Shown: positions 1 through 10,639, counted from the first letter of the stretch. The stretch is 64,000 nt of DNA from Nematostella vectensis (GCF_932526225.1 NC_064046.1:6931219-6995218), one strand, 5' to 3'. The notes: generated from the letters alone by a model not told the origin. Numbers and translations: made by a program.

Positions 1-411
1 TACTTTTGAGTTTGAGGTCTCAAATTAGCTATTGCAAAAATAAAACTTTCAGGAGATAATTCAATATTTTATCTTTTATTTGATATATAGTTTGTACATG
101 TAGTGAAAATTGCGGCGCGACAATATTTTTTTCCGCGGACACGTAGTTTACCTGTCCCGAGACTTTAAGCTCTTTTTGTATTCGCACGAGGGAGCTGAGC
201 CTTTTTCTTAACAATACTTTATGTTTACGCTTACATAGTTGGAGAAAGGTGAAAAGTAAAGCAAAGCGCTTTAATTGTCGTTCTACCCTGCTCCTACTTA
301 ATCAAAACTGTTATACTTTTCTCCCCTAAAATGCTATACTTTTTCCCCTGAAACTAAAAGAGTCATGGCATCATTTCTGCCTTGGATTATAGAAATGAGG
401 CAATGATCTTT

Positions 412-1754
412 TTATATGTGATCGACTTGAAGCATTAATTTAAACTTTATATAGTTTAGCCATGGTGATTGGTCGAACTCTAAGACTCGGTGGACTTTAG
501 TTACTTTTAGGCCTAGGTCTGTGTATAGCTGGAGGTTTCTGTAGTGTAGTACGTACTTCTCTTTGTCTTTTAAGATTGGGATCAGTTTTGAGACTAGACC
601 TGTTTGTATGCCGTATTTTGTTGCTGTCTTGTCGCAGTACTCGGACAGCATGTCCTTTGATGTGTTCACTCTCTCCGCGGCTAGTGGGTAGTCATTGTGG
701 AGGTCGTGAAGGCTTTTGGGGTACTCTAGGTCGACTTTTAGTATCAGTGCCTTTTTACTACTCTCGCGGTACTTAGCTAGGTTCATTTTTTCGATTCTCT
801 TCCCTGTCATCCATCTGAATCCACCAGTTGGTAGGTGTTATAAGACGGTTGTCGGTCAATTCAACACATTTAATCTCTTAGTTCTCTGACACAAACTCCA
901 TGCGAAACTCCATGTGACTGTTCAACAACAACGCGTGAGCCCACGGTACGATGGGCTCTTAAGGGGGGAGGGTAGTAACAAACTAATATTATAACAGAAG
1001 GTACTGGCCCATCCATACAAGTTATTTGCATCCAAGTACATAACATACTTCGAAGGCGCCGTCTCGTCGTATGACTCCATGTACTTATTGTTGGCCTTGC
1101 TGTATCTGTTGGCTATGTATGATTGTGCTATCCTATTCAGAACTTGCTCATAGGTGTTCCGCAATGCCTCGCCGATGTCGGTACTATTGATTATCGTTTG
1201 GTCTTAAACACTAGGTCGTCGCCAGACTTTTTCTTGAACGTGATCTTTTCTGCTGAACCGAATTTAAGGCCTTTCATAGATTCTAGCGTCTTTGCAATAT
1301 GGTGTTCGGTGGCCTTAGCCGTGCTTTGCAGTTGCGCTAGAGGGTCTCTACCATTCTTTATCCCAATTTCTTAGTTCTAGGTGTGGGAACTAGCCTGCGA
1401 GCCCTAGGTGTAGGAGCTGGCCCGTCTTGGAACTCTGGTGGTGGTATCATGCTGTCTTCATACTCCTTCGCCATCCTCTTTACGCTTTTTGCGTGGTGTG
1501 GGTACTGGCCTGTATTCGTCTCTGAACTGGGGAGGGGGTAATATTACGCTCTCTTCGTACTTCTGAGCCATTTGTTTGACGCTCTTGCGTGGTGTTGGCA
1601 CTGGTGGTCTTGGTTTATAACTACGAGGTTTAGGGGTTGGCTTAGTATTTTCTCGCTTTAGTAACAATTTGATGAGTTCAGACTTACTTAGTTTATTAAG
1701 GTCTCTCTCATTCTTATCTATATTAAGGTTATATATTTTCTGTGAGTCGCTCAT
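412..1754 (-). pseudogene. Protein-primed DNA polymerase B (Polinton copy A), internally deleted
   Basis: Would copy the element's own DNA from a protein primer. The reading frame probably starts at 1754 (MSDSQKI), because the same start stands alone in copy B. It opens with repeated PVPTPR proline-rich motifs, then a conserved N-terminal segment near 1140-1370. It then jumps to the polymerase domain: motif A is [10 protein letters not shown] near 1040, and a later conserved block VHRVLEFDQS lies near 460-490. Compared with copy B, the whole 3'-5' exonuclease part between about 1120 and 1140 is missing. Motifs B and C (the YxDTD type) are absent as well, because the frame ends near 412. Frameshifts near 1470 and 920 break it further. 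It cannot encode a working enzyme. Confidence 0.8.
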
Positions 1755-2087
1755 ATATATTATACTATACAATCTATTTTTAAGTGTCCAACAAGTGTCC
1801 GAGTGGTCCGTAGTGAACCCGTCGGATTGTTCGCTTCCATATGTTTTTAATTTTCTAAGGCGTCTTGGTGAAAACGTTATTATGTTGCTTGCCTGGTTTT
1901 TCTGGTGCCTTTTTGTGTTCGTGTGGTTAGTCTTTCCAGCTAAGGTGTAGTTCTTGCCATTCCCACACACTGAACAGTACCACTCCTTATTTAGCATGTA
2001 CCTAGTCTTGGATTCTTTTATAGCTCTCGCTCTATCCTCCTTAGTCTCATGTACAGGCGGGCGTCCTCGTCCTCTCTTGACTTCCAT
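1458..2087 (-). CDS. AT-hook plus C2H2 zinc-finger protein, reading through into the polymerase N-terminus
   Basis: This 209-codon frame joins two things. Residues 1-65 carry a canonical AT-hook (KRGRGRPP, residues 4-11) and a C2H2-like finger with C38, C41, H55 and H61, so it probably binds DNA. From the internal methionine at 1754 the sequence is the N-terminus of the polymerase gene, with PVPTPR repeats. In copy B the equivalent of the first part (start at 57802) is separate from the polymerase start at 57471. The fusion in copy A is therefore probably a lost stop codon rather than an ancestral fusion. The C-terminal residues after about 1475 are out of frame compared with copy B. The role in the element is unknown. 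Confidence 0.6.
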   Translation of the reverse strand: MEVKRGRGRPPVHETKEDRARAIKESKTRYMLNKEWYCSVCGNGKNYTLAGKTNHTNTKRHQKNQASNIITFSPRRLRKLKTYGSEQSDGFTTDHSDTCWTLKNRLYSIIYMSDSQKIYNLNIDKNERDLNKLSKSELIKLLLKRENTKPTPKPRSYKPRPPVPTPRKSVKQMAQKYEESVILPPPQFRDEYRPVPTPRKKRKEDGEGV

Positions 2088-2112
2088 ATATACTACTACT
2101 ATACCTTTTTTT

Positions 2113-2416
2113 CTATAAATGTCTGTGGATGTACCTCAGGTACATCCACAGAGTGTCTGCAGACTTGAACCTCCTAGAGCAGCGCGCACACTGAGCTCTC
2201 ACCCCATCAAAGTACTTAACAAGCTCTTCTATAACCTCATCATAGTCGTTACTTACCAGCACCTTAAATTGTTGTCCTTATATTTTTGTAGCATCCCTGT
2301 TGTTCGTCCGATAGTCTGCCAGTTCCTTTAGGGCTCTTAAACTCGATTGCAAAGCCTGAGTAGTCCTTATGTAGAATTTGGATTATCAAGTCTGGTGAGC
2401 CCTTCTGATAGCCCAT
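2113..2416 (-). pseudogene. VRR-NUC-type nuclease with C-terminal zinc finger
   Basis: Reading the minus strand from 2416 gives GSPDLI, then IEFKSPKGTGRLSDEQ. This matches the PD-(D/E)xK core of the VRR-NUC nuclease family: the D of SPDL and the ExK of EFK would be the metal-binding and catalytic residues, followed by the conserved SPKGxGRLSxEQ. A frameshift near 2270 moves the remainder to another frame, where it reads VLVSNDYDEVIEELVKYF, and then a CxxC-type finger (CARC with later H residues) up to a stop at 2113. VRR-NUC domains occur in phages and large DNA viruses as structure-selective nucleases. No counterpart was found at this position in copy B. The family call rests on motif reading only. 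Confidence 0.65.
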
Positions 2417-2579
2417 GCTATATTATCTTATTATCATATCACTGCTCACTTGGTTCTCACCTAGTGATGCACTTAATAAGATGGCTCTCGGATGGCGGTT
2501 TGTGATGAAGATGACAACCTTTTTATGTAGATCATACTCAGTTTCAATGCTGAAAGAGAGTATCTGGTGGTATCTTACG

Positions 2580-2916
2580 CTCGTACCTACCTATCCTTCT
2601 AACAGATGGCAGCACTTCACTGGTGACCCACCTCTTGAAATCTCTTGCTACACTCATGTTTGATCACAATATCATGCATTACATTCCAGACTCGTTGATG
2701 TAGATCGCTTGGGGTACGTTTCGTTCCCCCTAGGTTTGAGCTCTCTTAGAGTGATCTTGTCCTCTGGGTCGACATGGTCTCTTATAGCTTTTCTATAGTA
2801 TTATACCCTAAAACGTCGGCGACTGCCTTAGCCCGTAGCCATATCTCATCACACTTCATAATTACGTCGATCTTTGTGTTGTCATATGTAAAAGTGTCTA
2901 GACTAGTGCTCATCAT
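2580..2916 (-). pseudogene. Bro-N domain protein (BRO family), frameshifted
   Basis: From a start at 2916, whose ATG overlaps the end of the preceding small frame, the minus strand reads LRAKAVADVLGY. After a frameshift it reads AIRDHVDPEDKITLRELK and GNETYP, and after another FKRWVTSEVLPSVRRIGRYE near 2580-2640. These are the landmark blocks, in order, of the BRO N-terminal DNA-binding domain common in baculoviruses, other large DNA viruses and phages. At least two frameshifts and several stops disrupt it, and no C-terminal domain is recognisable. In viruses BRO proteins bind nucleic acid and may affect host chromatin; the role in a Polinton is not known. Confidence 0.75.
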
Positions 2917-3233
2917 ATACTATACTTGGTGAGGAAATACTGTAACACTTTTTTACGCCATTCCACACATGGTCGGAGGCAGTCATGCACCTGAGCCAGT
3001 AGCTGATCAATATCAAGGATCACAGCTGTTGGAGCGTCAGTGAGCTTGGGTCTAGTGAGTTGACGACGTTGCTCTTTTGTCACCATTAGTGTATCGCTGC
3101 CTCCAACATCACTTGGTCACAATAGTATGATGGCTGAGCTCCAGATGGAGTGCTCCCGAAGCAGGGCACGTCGGAGAGTTAGGAGGTTTTCGTCGGATAA
3201 GGTGACCTTCAATTTTACGTATTCACACTTCAT
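2913..3233 (-). pseudogene. Small conserved-looking Polinton ORF, function unknown
   Basis: Starts at 3233 with an ATG overlapping the stop codon of the chromodomain frame (ATGA overlap). It reads KLKVTLSDENLLTLRRALL and then stops after 38 codons. Homologous-looking coding continues in another frame (GGSDTLMVTKEQRRQL) and ends at 2913, overlapping the Bro-N start. The pattern of a beta-strand-like KVTLS block followed by a LMVTKxQ block resembles a short conserved protein I associate with Polinton-like elements. I cannot name a function. Frameshifted, so not functional. Confidence 0.45.
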
Positions 3234-3616
3234 ATACCATACCTTACTATATTATTTACAAGTGTTAGTGCGTTTGAATCCCTGAATGGTATCCAACTGT
3301 TAAATTCGTCACTGTACCCCTTCCACTTCACCAAAGCTTGCTTCTTTTTATAATCTCTCCGAATGACTTTATCAATGCGGAAAACATCCTGCTTGGCTTT
3401 AAGCAGTTCAGGTTCGTAGAAACTACCTTGCATGTCTTCATTATTTAGATCCTTAATTTTGTAAGTGACTGGATTAGTGTGTTGTAGTTTATCAACTATA
3501 AAAACCTCCTCAGTCCAATTCGGTGTGTAACCCTTGTCGAACACATTTCGTTTATATTTACTTATCCTAACCTTATCAACTATTTTAAATATAGGCTTTT
3601 GTTTTGGTGTATCCAT
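3230..3616 (-). CDS. Integrase C-terminal domain with chromodomain (copy A)
   Basis: An open frame of 128 codons that forms the C-terminal part of the Polinton integrase. Residues 1-75 look like the SH3-type DNA-binding tail of retroviral-type integrases (KVRISKYKRNVFDKGYTPNW, then NPVTYKIKDL). Residues 79-120 form a chromodomain (FRIDKVIRRDYKKKQALVKW, then GYSDEFNSWIP) with the aromatic residues that usually read methyl-lysine. Integrase chromodomains are thought to guide insertion to marked chromatin. It is separated from the catalytic core by a frame break at about 3617-3640, so copy A has no continuous integrase. Confidence 0.8.
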   Translation of the reverse strand: MDTPKQKPIFKIVDKVRISKYKRNVFDKGYTPNWTEEVFIVDKLQHTNPVTYKIKDLNNEDMQGSFYEPELLKAKQDVFRIDKVIRRDYKKKQALVKWKGYSDEFNSWIPFRDSNALTLVNNIVRYGI

Positions 3617-3640
3617 GTTACCATATAGAGTGAAGTATAC

Positions 3641-4311
3641 TTAACTTTCATTCTTCTTCTTGCTAGCTTCTACGGGCGTCTTCTTAATGCTTGAGTGTTT
3701 GGTGTTGTTATACTGCTTCAAAATCTTAGGTAGCATCTCTAAATATTGCGTATTACCTTGAACAGTAAACTGTCTCCACATTTTAGTCTTAATTGTTCTA
3801 TTCCATCGTTCGCAAACACTGCTCTTTTCTTCATTCTCAGTCGAATACATTTGTATACAATTTTTCTCTAGTAGGTCTTTCAGGTGTCTGTTATAGAATT
3901 CTTTACCTTTATCTACCCATAGATACTCTGGTTTTCTTCCTTCCTTGAATATTGTTCTGAATGCTTCAGTTACAGTTTCACTTCTTTTGTCTTTTAACGG
4001 TATGATCCAACCATATTTGCTAAATACGTCTAAAACCATGAGTAGTATCGAAACCCTTTATTCGATTTGCTAAACTGTTGCATCTCAACTAAGTCGGAAC
4101 ACCATATCTCATCTGTATGATTAACTATAACGCGCCGTCGGGTGAATTTCTTTCTTACTGGCTTGTGTAATTCATCAGCTAGTCCTTCTTGCCAGTTTTC
4201 TTCACTCGACGGCTTTTTCCGTTTTTTGACTTTTTGACACCCAGACCTAGCTTCTGTGTTGTATTGATTACATTGCGTACGGCAGTGGCTCCCCATGGCT
4301 TCTCTTTCCAA
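3641..4311 (-). pseudogene. Polinton integrase catalytic core (copy A), frameshifted
   Basis: A retroviral-type DDE integrase core that would insert the element's DNA into the genome. The N-terminal part (ELHKPVRKKF, then IWCSDLVEM carrying the first catalytic Asp) lies in one frame at about 4030-4210. The core continues at 4039 in another frame with VLDVFSKYGW, the second Asp in WVDKGKEFYN, and the glutamate in CERWNRTIKT. All three acidic residues are present, but a frameshift at about 4035-4045 separates the first from the others. Copy B shows the same domains with more damage. Confidence 0.85.
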
Positions 4312-4727
4312 GGTATTTGATCGATTGATTTAACCATTCGTCTATCACAGTCACCCTTATCCTTTCCCATGTCATAGCAAAAATCATGGTGGGCTGATAT
4401 CTCATCCAATTTATTCAACGGTTTGACTTTCCAATTTACTTGGCCAGTATCCTTGTCGTATACGAGTTGTTTCTCAAGCGGGTTGTATGGCCCCATATAT
4501 TTATAGCTCCCAGGTGTGAACCCACCCTTGGGCTTAGGCAGGTGGCCGATCATTTTATGGATATCTAGTTTACCACCTTCCTTTGCGCTGACGAATTCGC
4601 TCTTAGTTATGCCACATGATGAACAAGTACACTTTGGCATCGTACGTCCGTTTTTAGTTTTCTCGTACCGTTTAGAGTCTGGGATGCAATCAGTGACTCT
4701 CTTCTCCTTGATGCAGTAAGACTTCAT
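4179..4727 (-). CDS. Phospholipase A2-like virion-type protein (copy A)
   Basis: A 182-codon open frame. Residues 34-37 carry a CxxC pair (CSSC). Around residues 78-125 lie a calcium-loop-like YMGPYNPL and a catalytic-type HDFCYD with a following GDCDRRM. This order (glycine-rich loop, then His-Asp) is that of the parvovirus VP1 type phospholipase A2 and related domains reported in some adintoviruses, where the enzyme opens endosomal membranes during entry. The basic C-terminus overlaps the start of the integrase frame by about 130 bases. The frame is intact, but its neighbours are broken. Copy B has Phe in place of the Cys of HDxCYD. Confidence 0.7.
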   Translation of the reverse strand: MKSYCIKEKRVTDCIPDSKRYEKTKNGRTMPKCTCSSCGITKSEFVSAKEGGKLDIHKMIGHLPKPKGGFTPGSYKYMGPYNPLEKQLVYDKDTGQVNWKVKPLNKLDEISAHHDFCYDMGKDKGDCDRRMVKSIDQIPWKEKPWGATAVRNVINTTQKLGLGVKKSKNGKSRRVKKTGKKD

Positions 4728-4838
4728 ATATTATCAGAGTACACTAAAGTATGATATGAGGAAACTATGGTTCCCCCCTTGGTCATTTAGACTGATCGTG
4801 TCATTATGAATAGCGTCGAACATAGAGACCCCCTTTTG

Positions 4839-4925
4839 TCACTCTAGGAGGTAGTACAAGCACCAGTAGCCGCAAAGTACTGACAGCCTCTCTTGGATCT
4901 CATCCCCTGAATAAGCCTTTCCGCA
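4839..4925 (-). pseudogene. Adenain-like protease, C-terminal scrap (copy A)
   Basis: About 28 codons matching the end of the copy B protease: GDEIQERLSVLCGYWCLYYLLE-type sequence with the catalytic Cys, then a stop at 4839. Homology to copy B stops near 4925, which marks the edge of copy A. The His and Asp parts of the active site are missing. Confidence 0.7.
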
Positions 4926-7009
4926 AAAGAAGGAAATTATTCCCTCGATTCAATCTCCTTTCGCGTGGCAAAGAAAATTTTCAAAGCTCTGTTGAAAATT
5001 CATATTTCAATCAAATCCAATTCCCTTTTCAGAATTTGAAATCTTATCTATGCTTCCTTTTGGCTAGCGTGCTATAAGTGAAATGTTTTTGCTATAAGTG
5101 AAAGGTTTTAAGAACTCTAAAGCAAAATTCCCCTTCCTGTGAATAGTAAGTAGTTTATACCCCAGGCCTGTAATTTTTCGTAGTGCTGGCATTTAAAAAA
5201 ATACAGAATCGGTCCGTTAGTCGCGGATCACAACAACAAAATAACAATAACAACAAAAACACCATGGATCCCTAGCCAATTTATTATTGTGTTCTAACAT
5301 CTCTACAAAAATAATTTGATGCAAATGAAGTTAAACAAACGTATCAAATCTACATTGTCAGGAAGGAATACCCGAGGGAGTTTTTTTCTCATGTTCTTCT
5401 CTCCCTTCAGTCCCTGTTGGCAATACGGTGTGCGAGCTCAGAGGAAAATAAATCTGACATTCTTATTTAAGGTTTCTCAAGTTATTGAAAAACAAACCCT
5501 CCGAAAAAATACTTAAAATTTCGTGCAGTCCTTCAAACTGACAAACAATTATCGAAAATTAAGTAGATAACACCCGTTGTTATCAAGGCAAAGTGAGTCT
5601 GCGCTTCCAGTGTCACTAAGATGAATAATTCTTGTATTATTTGATTCATTATCAACAGCTGAGTGTGTTAATCTATCTTATTATACGTAAATGAACATTT
5701 TCAACAGCAAACGTCACAATAATGCAATATTATGTTTTTGAATCCATAGTTTCCTCAATTTATCCCTATTGTCCTTTTACAATAATTTGATCTTTCTCCT
5801 CATGTCAACTAGAAATGACCCAATAAGGCAATAAAATATTCCATCTTAAAATAAGATAGCTCGGAAAAGAAAGGTTGGTCTTCATCGGAGCTCGATTGTG
5901 CGCATTTCACCACGTGACGGTGAGACCTGTCAAACGGGCTCAACCACTTCTCTTGTCGCGACATTTTCGACTACATTGGGTTTCCCTCTAGCGGAAGACA
6001 TTATTTTCAAACTCTAGTGTCGGAAAGCTATGACGAATGAAAATCAAACATTGATAATGAGTAATTGTTTGGCTCCTTAGATTAGTATCTTGTTTAAAAA
6101 GGTATAGGCTGTAATTTGAATAAATGAAAAGCAGAAATAAATGGGGAAATGGCAGACCGCATGATCGAATGATAAAATTTCAACATAAGTATCTTATCAC
6201 CTCCCGGTATCTTCTTTAAAAAAAAAACGCAGTAGTAGGATTACAAGGCAACGAGTGACAGCCTTTCCGTGTGATATTTTAACATTTAAATCTCTCTATC
6301 TCTTTACATCCAGATTAAACTCAAACCTAAATCAATACACGGTCTAGTACAAATACTTCCAAAATAGATAAAATAATGAATAATTCTGAAAAATTTTGAG
6401 CACACGGGATATTTTAAAGAGCATGAAATAAATGCTTTTTCGTCTGTCATAGTGCAGCAGTCATCCCCTGTCAGAATCCTTTGGTCGTCACAAAGACATC
6501 TCATCTAGTACCTCCTCTGGTTTTCTTATTCCATACAGAGGGAACAAACTACTATTTCCTAGGTTGCATGAAAGATAGATTTTCTCACAAGGATCGAATA
6601 GTGAAATTTAAAACTTTGTCTGTATCTGATGTCTTGGTTTTATTTTTAATATTTTTTAGAACGCACAACATATTAATTTTAGATGCAAGGAATAATGCCC
6701 GGGGCTAGCGGCCGTAGTGATATCAAAACGCAATTACCGACGCCAATATATCTCTGAGAAAAATAGTCTTTTGTCAGAAGTGTAAACGATAGCCAAGATT
6801 GTGGGGTTTTTAGCGACAAAACCTCAGCGAACCAACATTAAATAACCCCCTTTATAGCGAGAATCTAGTGAACTACCTTTTAAAACCGCTGACCACAAAA
6901 TAGCTTTTTGTCGCGTGAAGAGCAACGCAGCATTTGTGAATGTTGAGCTCGGCAGAAAAACACGCGGATTTGGGATGCTGAAAGAGATTGCAATGGAACG
7001 GTTCCCGTA
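4926..7009. other. No recognisable gene
   Basis: AT-rich sequence between Polinton copy A and the ORF at 7010. Only short frames with stop-rich, low-complexity translations occur. A short local duplication of GCTATAAGTGAAA lies at about 5080-5105. Nothing here resembles a known protein or RNA gene to me. Confidence 0.5.
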
Positions 7010-7378
7010 ATGGCCACGAGGGCAAGTGGTTTGCAGCTAGCGCTATCAGCATTCCCCGACTATTTTGCTATAGGTATGCCCGGGGACCCAGCTCTCAGCA
7101 AAGACGAGACATTCGCCACCGGAAAATTGATGCAAGCGTGCGGTCAAACTAGAGTAACACAGAACGGCGAGAAAAAAGACTTGAATAAACAACTAATTCC
7201 TTGGCAAGCAAATGACAATAAGATATTGCAGTGGTTTCAAAGGGAATATGGTCTGTTACCGAAAGATCATTCGAGTGAGAGTGGTATTACGACTAGAGGA
7301 CAACCTTATTCAACAAACACCAACAGCGAAGAAAAGAAAACGCGGGCAAGTTCCTCACGCGTTTGCAAAAAGCATTGA
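7010..7378 (+). CDS. Hypothetical ORF, 122 codons
   Basis: Starts at an ATG preceded by a purine-poor leader and ends at TGA. The product is hydrophilic, with a fairly ordered first 85 residues (ALSAFPDYFAIGMPGDPAL, then WFQREYGLLPKD) and a charged, serine-rich tail ending in KKH. There is no signal peptide, membrane segment or motif that I recognise. Composition is more protein-like than in the surrounding frames, so it may be a real exon or a decayed element gene. No neighbouring gene gives context. Confidence 0.3.
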   Translation: MATRASGLQLALSAFPDYFAIGMPGDPALSKDETFATGKLMQACGQTRVTQNGEKKDLNKQLIPWQANDNKILQWFQREYGLLPKDHSSESGITTRGQPYSTNTNSEEKKTRASSSRVCKKH

Positions 7379-9000
7379 GTATTGAGCTTTTCTACTCAGG
7401 GACAAAAATATATTTTGGATGTTGTAAGAAGACTTCCACGGTAAAGAAACCCCGGAAATGTATTTTTGTTTGTCTTAAAGAGTTAGACCACCGTGTACGA
7501 GGTTTGACACTCGGTGTCAACACATAGACAAAGAACTCGGCAAGGAGCCACATTAGCACCACACTAAACGAGATTACCGAGCACGAGTATTCGATGAATA
7601 CTAAAGTTGATTCGAATGTAGAAAATCTCAATTTAGATTGTACATAAACTTATTTTCACGTAATTACGAAAAGGAGATGTGATGTATTATAAATGGGAAG
7701 TGAAGTGAGTGCTTCCAATTGGATGTAAATCAGATGGAAGATGAATTGAAAACATCTGCATTAATAATTCCCTTACTTTAAAACTACAACCCTCTTTACT
7801 CTCTTATTTACGTACTCATTTTACATGATTCTTAAATATCTTGTAATTGTAATAACACATAAATTAATTTCCTTACTATGTGTGAAACCTTTCATTGAAG
7901 GCAATAATTATAACTTTTCACTTTCATTAGTTTACACGTTGCCTCTCATTTATTTAACTCCAGTTCTAAACTTGCTTTAATTCGTGAAAATCGTATATGA
8001 ATCTATTTTCGTATTATTTTAAAAGGTATTTAAAACAAAATGACGTGCATTTTTCTATTTATACTGTTTTTTCATACATTGTGCAAATACGATACACGAG
8101 GTCGTAGAGTGAAAACGGAACAGCCCTTCGCCATCTTTTGTTTGTTAATCAGCGATCACAGCGAAGGTACGATAAGGACGAGCTACGCACACAAGTCTTC
8201 ATCAGACGCGAGGTGTTGCACGTACGCCATTTGCAGGCTATGATGCGGCATTTGCAGAACCCTTCCCATGCTGCACTAGTTTGGCAGCTTTTTTACGCCA
8301 GCAAATTTCAAGCAATAGAGAGGAAAATAATAATCTAGTATGTTAAAAAGTACAGACCATTAGCTTGAGATCAGTAAAACAAAATTCCTACTACAGAAAA
8401 AGTATTTTCGCAGTTTATTTCAGCTCCTACGTATAAAAGTATTTCCCTGTAGACAGAACATTTCAACGGCAATTTCAGATCAACAGAGATAAGACAAATT
8501 CGGGAGCCTTTTTGTATAAATGTTCTTCTTTTATTTAGGGGACAGATATAAACATTCCACAATCTGTGAATATTTAAAGCTATTTTGGCTATGTAATTAT
8601 AGTGAAGGTTGACGCATCCACATATTAAAAGTAATTTCCTTTTTTTTCTATTTTTATTTTTCTCTTCACCTTCGTCGGCGTTTGAGCTCACCATACAAAG
8701 ATGAAAGGAGACATCAGATAAGACTCGGTTATATTATCGATTCATCCCCGGATATGTCTGTCTCTTTTGGTTTTTAGGGTTGTCTGTTCTTGTGTTAAAG
8801 AGGATTTTAATAAAAACAGAAATGCAGGAAACTGAGGTAATTCCGATATAAGGCACAGATTTTGCCTTGGATTTTCGGGGGATAGGAAATTTGTTTTTAT
8901 CGGTAGGTTAACTATTTTCAAATAAAACTCAGCATTATAATGAATGCTGTGTAAATGTTAATCCGGAAGGTTGGTTTTTACTGTATATTTTAGGTTTATA
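7379..9000. other. No recognisable gene
   Basis: AT-rich intergenic sequence. A few frames of 60-110 codons occur on both strands, but they look like chance. I see no promoter, RNA gene or repeat family of note until the hairpin-bearing terminal repeat that begins at about 9001. Confidence 0.45.
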
Positions 9001-9344
9001 GCGGAGCTCCCACGCGAAGCGCCGCGTGAGCGGAGCCCAATACCCCCATAAGTTGTATACCCCTATTCAGACTGAAAGGGGGGAAAGGGCTCTTTAAGCA
9101 GCCCCTCCGGGAAATTGCTATAACTTCTGAAATATATCAGCTAAGAGGCTAAAACTTGGTGACTTTTCCTAAAATCTATCTGCGGACGTTTTGATGCCAT
9201 TGATATGTCGAGGAGAGGCTCCATCTTACCATGGCAACCGTATTTTCACACATAGGTTTCCCAAAAACTAAAAAGTAGTGAATTTGTCATATTTTGGTCA
9301 TGTTTCTCAGATTTCCGTCCGTCCGTACCCAGCAGCATCCTATG

Positions 9345-10495
9345 ATAACCAAACTTATTAGGTGTTATGTATGTGTCAAGAGAGGTGCAAAAATGTGGTC
9401 ATGTGATTTGTGACGTTATCGATGACGTCACAAGAAGCAAAAATATGCTTCCGTCATTAAAACATTTTACGAAGGAAACATCATATGGTAACCAAACTCG
9501 GATGGTGTCATGTATGTGTCAAGGGGGGTGCAACAATATCGTCAGTTGCTGTGTGACGTCATCGATGACGTCACTTGAAGCAAAAAACGTCATAACAAGC
9601 AAAAATATTCATATATCTTAAAAGAAACATTGTTTCACAACCAAACTCGGAAGGTGTGGTGTTGGTGTCAAGGGCGGTGCCAAGATATGGTCACGTGACG
9701 CGTGACGTCATCGATGACGTCAAGCAAAATTATGACGATGTTATATCTATATTCATATCTTCTAAACGAAATATCATATGACAACCAAACTTGGTATGTG
9801 TCATGTATGTGCTAAGGGGGCAAGATGGTGCATCAATATAGTCACGTTATCACGACGTCATCGATGACGTCACTTGAAGCAAAAATATGCTGACGTCATC
9901 AAAATAAATATAGTTACTTTTAACGAAGGAAACATCGATAGCAACCAAACTCGCTAGGTGTCATGTAGGTGTCAAGGGGGATGTAACAAAATGTTCACGT
10001 GCTGTGTGACGTCAAAAAACGTGATTAAAAACAAAAACATTCATATCTCTTGTAAGAAACATTGTTTTACAACCAAACTTAGCAGGTGTCATGCTTGTGT
10101 CAAGGTGGTTGCAAAAATATGTTCTTGTGATTTGTGACGTCTTCGATGATGTCACTCAAAGTAAAACTATTCCGATTTCATTAAGAACAAAAATATTCAT
10201 ATCTCATGAACAAAACATCATATGACAAGCAATCTTGGTATGTGTAATGATGGTGTCAAGTTGGGTGCACCAATATAGTCACTTGATTTTGACGTCATCA
10301 ATGACGTCACTAGAAGCAAAAATATGCTGACGTCATCGAAATAAAAAAATATCTATATTTCATTTAAGAAACATCGTATGACAACTAATTTCGGTAGGTG
10401 TTATGTATGTTTCAAGTGGGGTGCAATGAGATGGTCAGGTGACGTCATCGATGACGTCACTAAAACTAAAACTACCCTGACGCCGAAACATATAT
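9345..10495. repeat. Tandem satellite, about 145-bp units with paired CRE palindromes
   Basis: About eight diverged units, each starting near ACCAAACT and containing GTGTCAAG, a G-run, GTGCAA and then the perfect 20-base palindrome TGACGTCATCGATGACGTCA or a near copy. The palindrome contains two CRE (TGACGTCA) sites. Copies lie near 9411, 9557, 9703, 9856, 10132, 10291 and 10440. A related partial unit occurs at 23133-23260, beyond the nested Gypsy element. Confidence 0.85.
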
Positions 10496-10639
10496 CAAGC
10501 TCTGTTCCACGTATTTTCGGAAGGGACCAGGGGCTGAAACAGCAAGCCACACCAGACGTGCATCACGTGCCACCGATCCCGCCGTCGCCGCCACCGGCCA
10601 CAACAACCACCCCATGCCCAAAAGCCTGCAGTCCAGACA

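Larger units (their letters stand above)
412..4925 (-). mobile_element. Polinton/adintovirus-like element, copy A (decayed, partial)
   Basis: A block of minus-strand genes typical of Polinton (Maverick) elements: adenain-like protease tail, phospholipase A2-like protein, retroviral-type integrase with chromodomain, Bro-N protein, VRR-NUC nuclease, AT-hook/zinc-finger ORF and protein-primed DNA polymerase B. Several neighbouring genes touch by ATGA-type overlaps, as in compact viral genomes. The same order with close sequence recurs at 47.6-61.2 kb. Frameshifts and deletions show that it is a fossil. The upstream edge falls inside the protease near 4925, the downstream edge inside the polymerase. 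No long terminal inverted repeats were found. Capsid and packaging genes are absent from this stretch. Confidence 0.85.
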
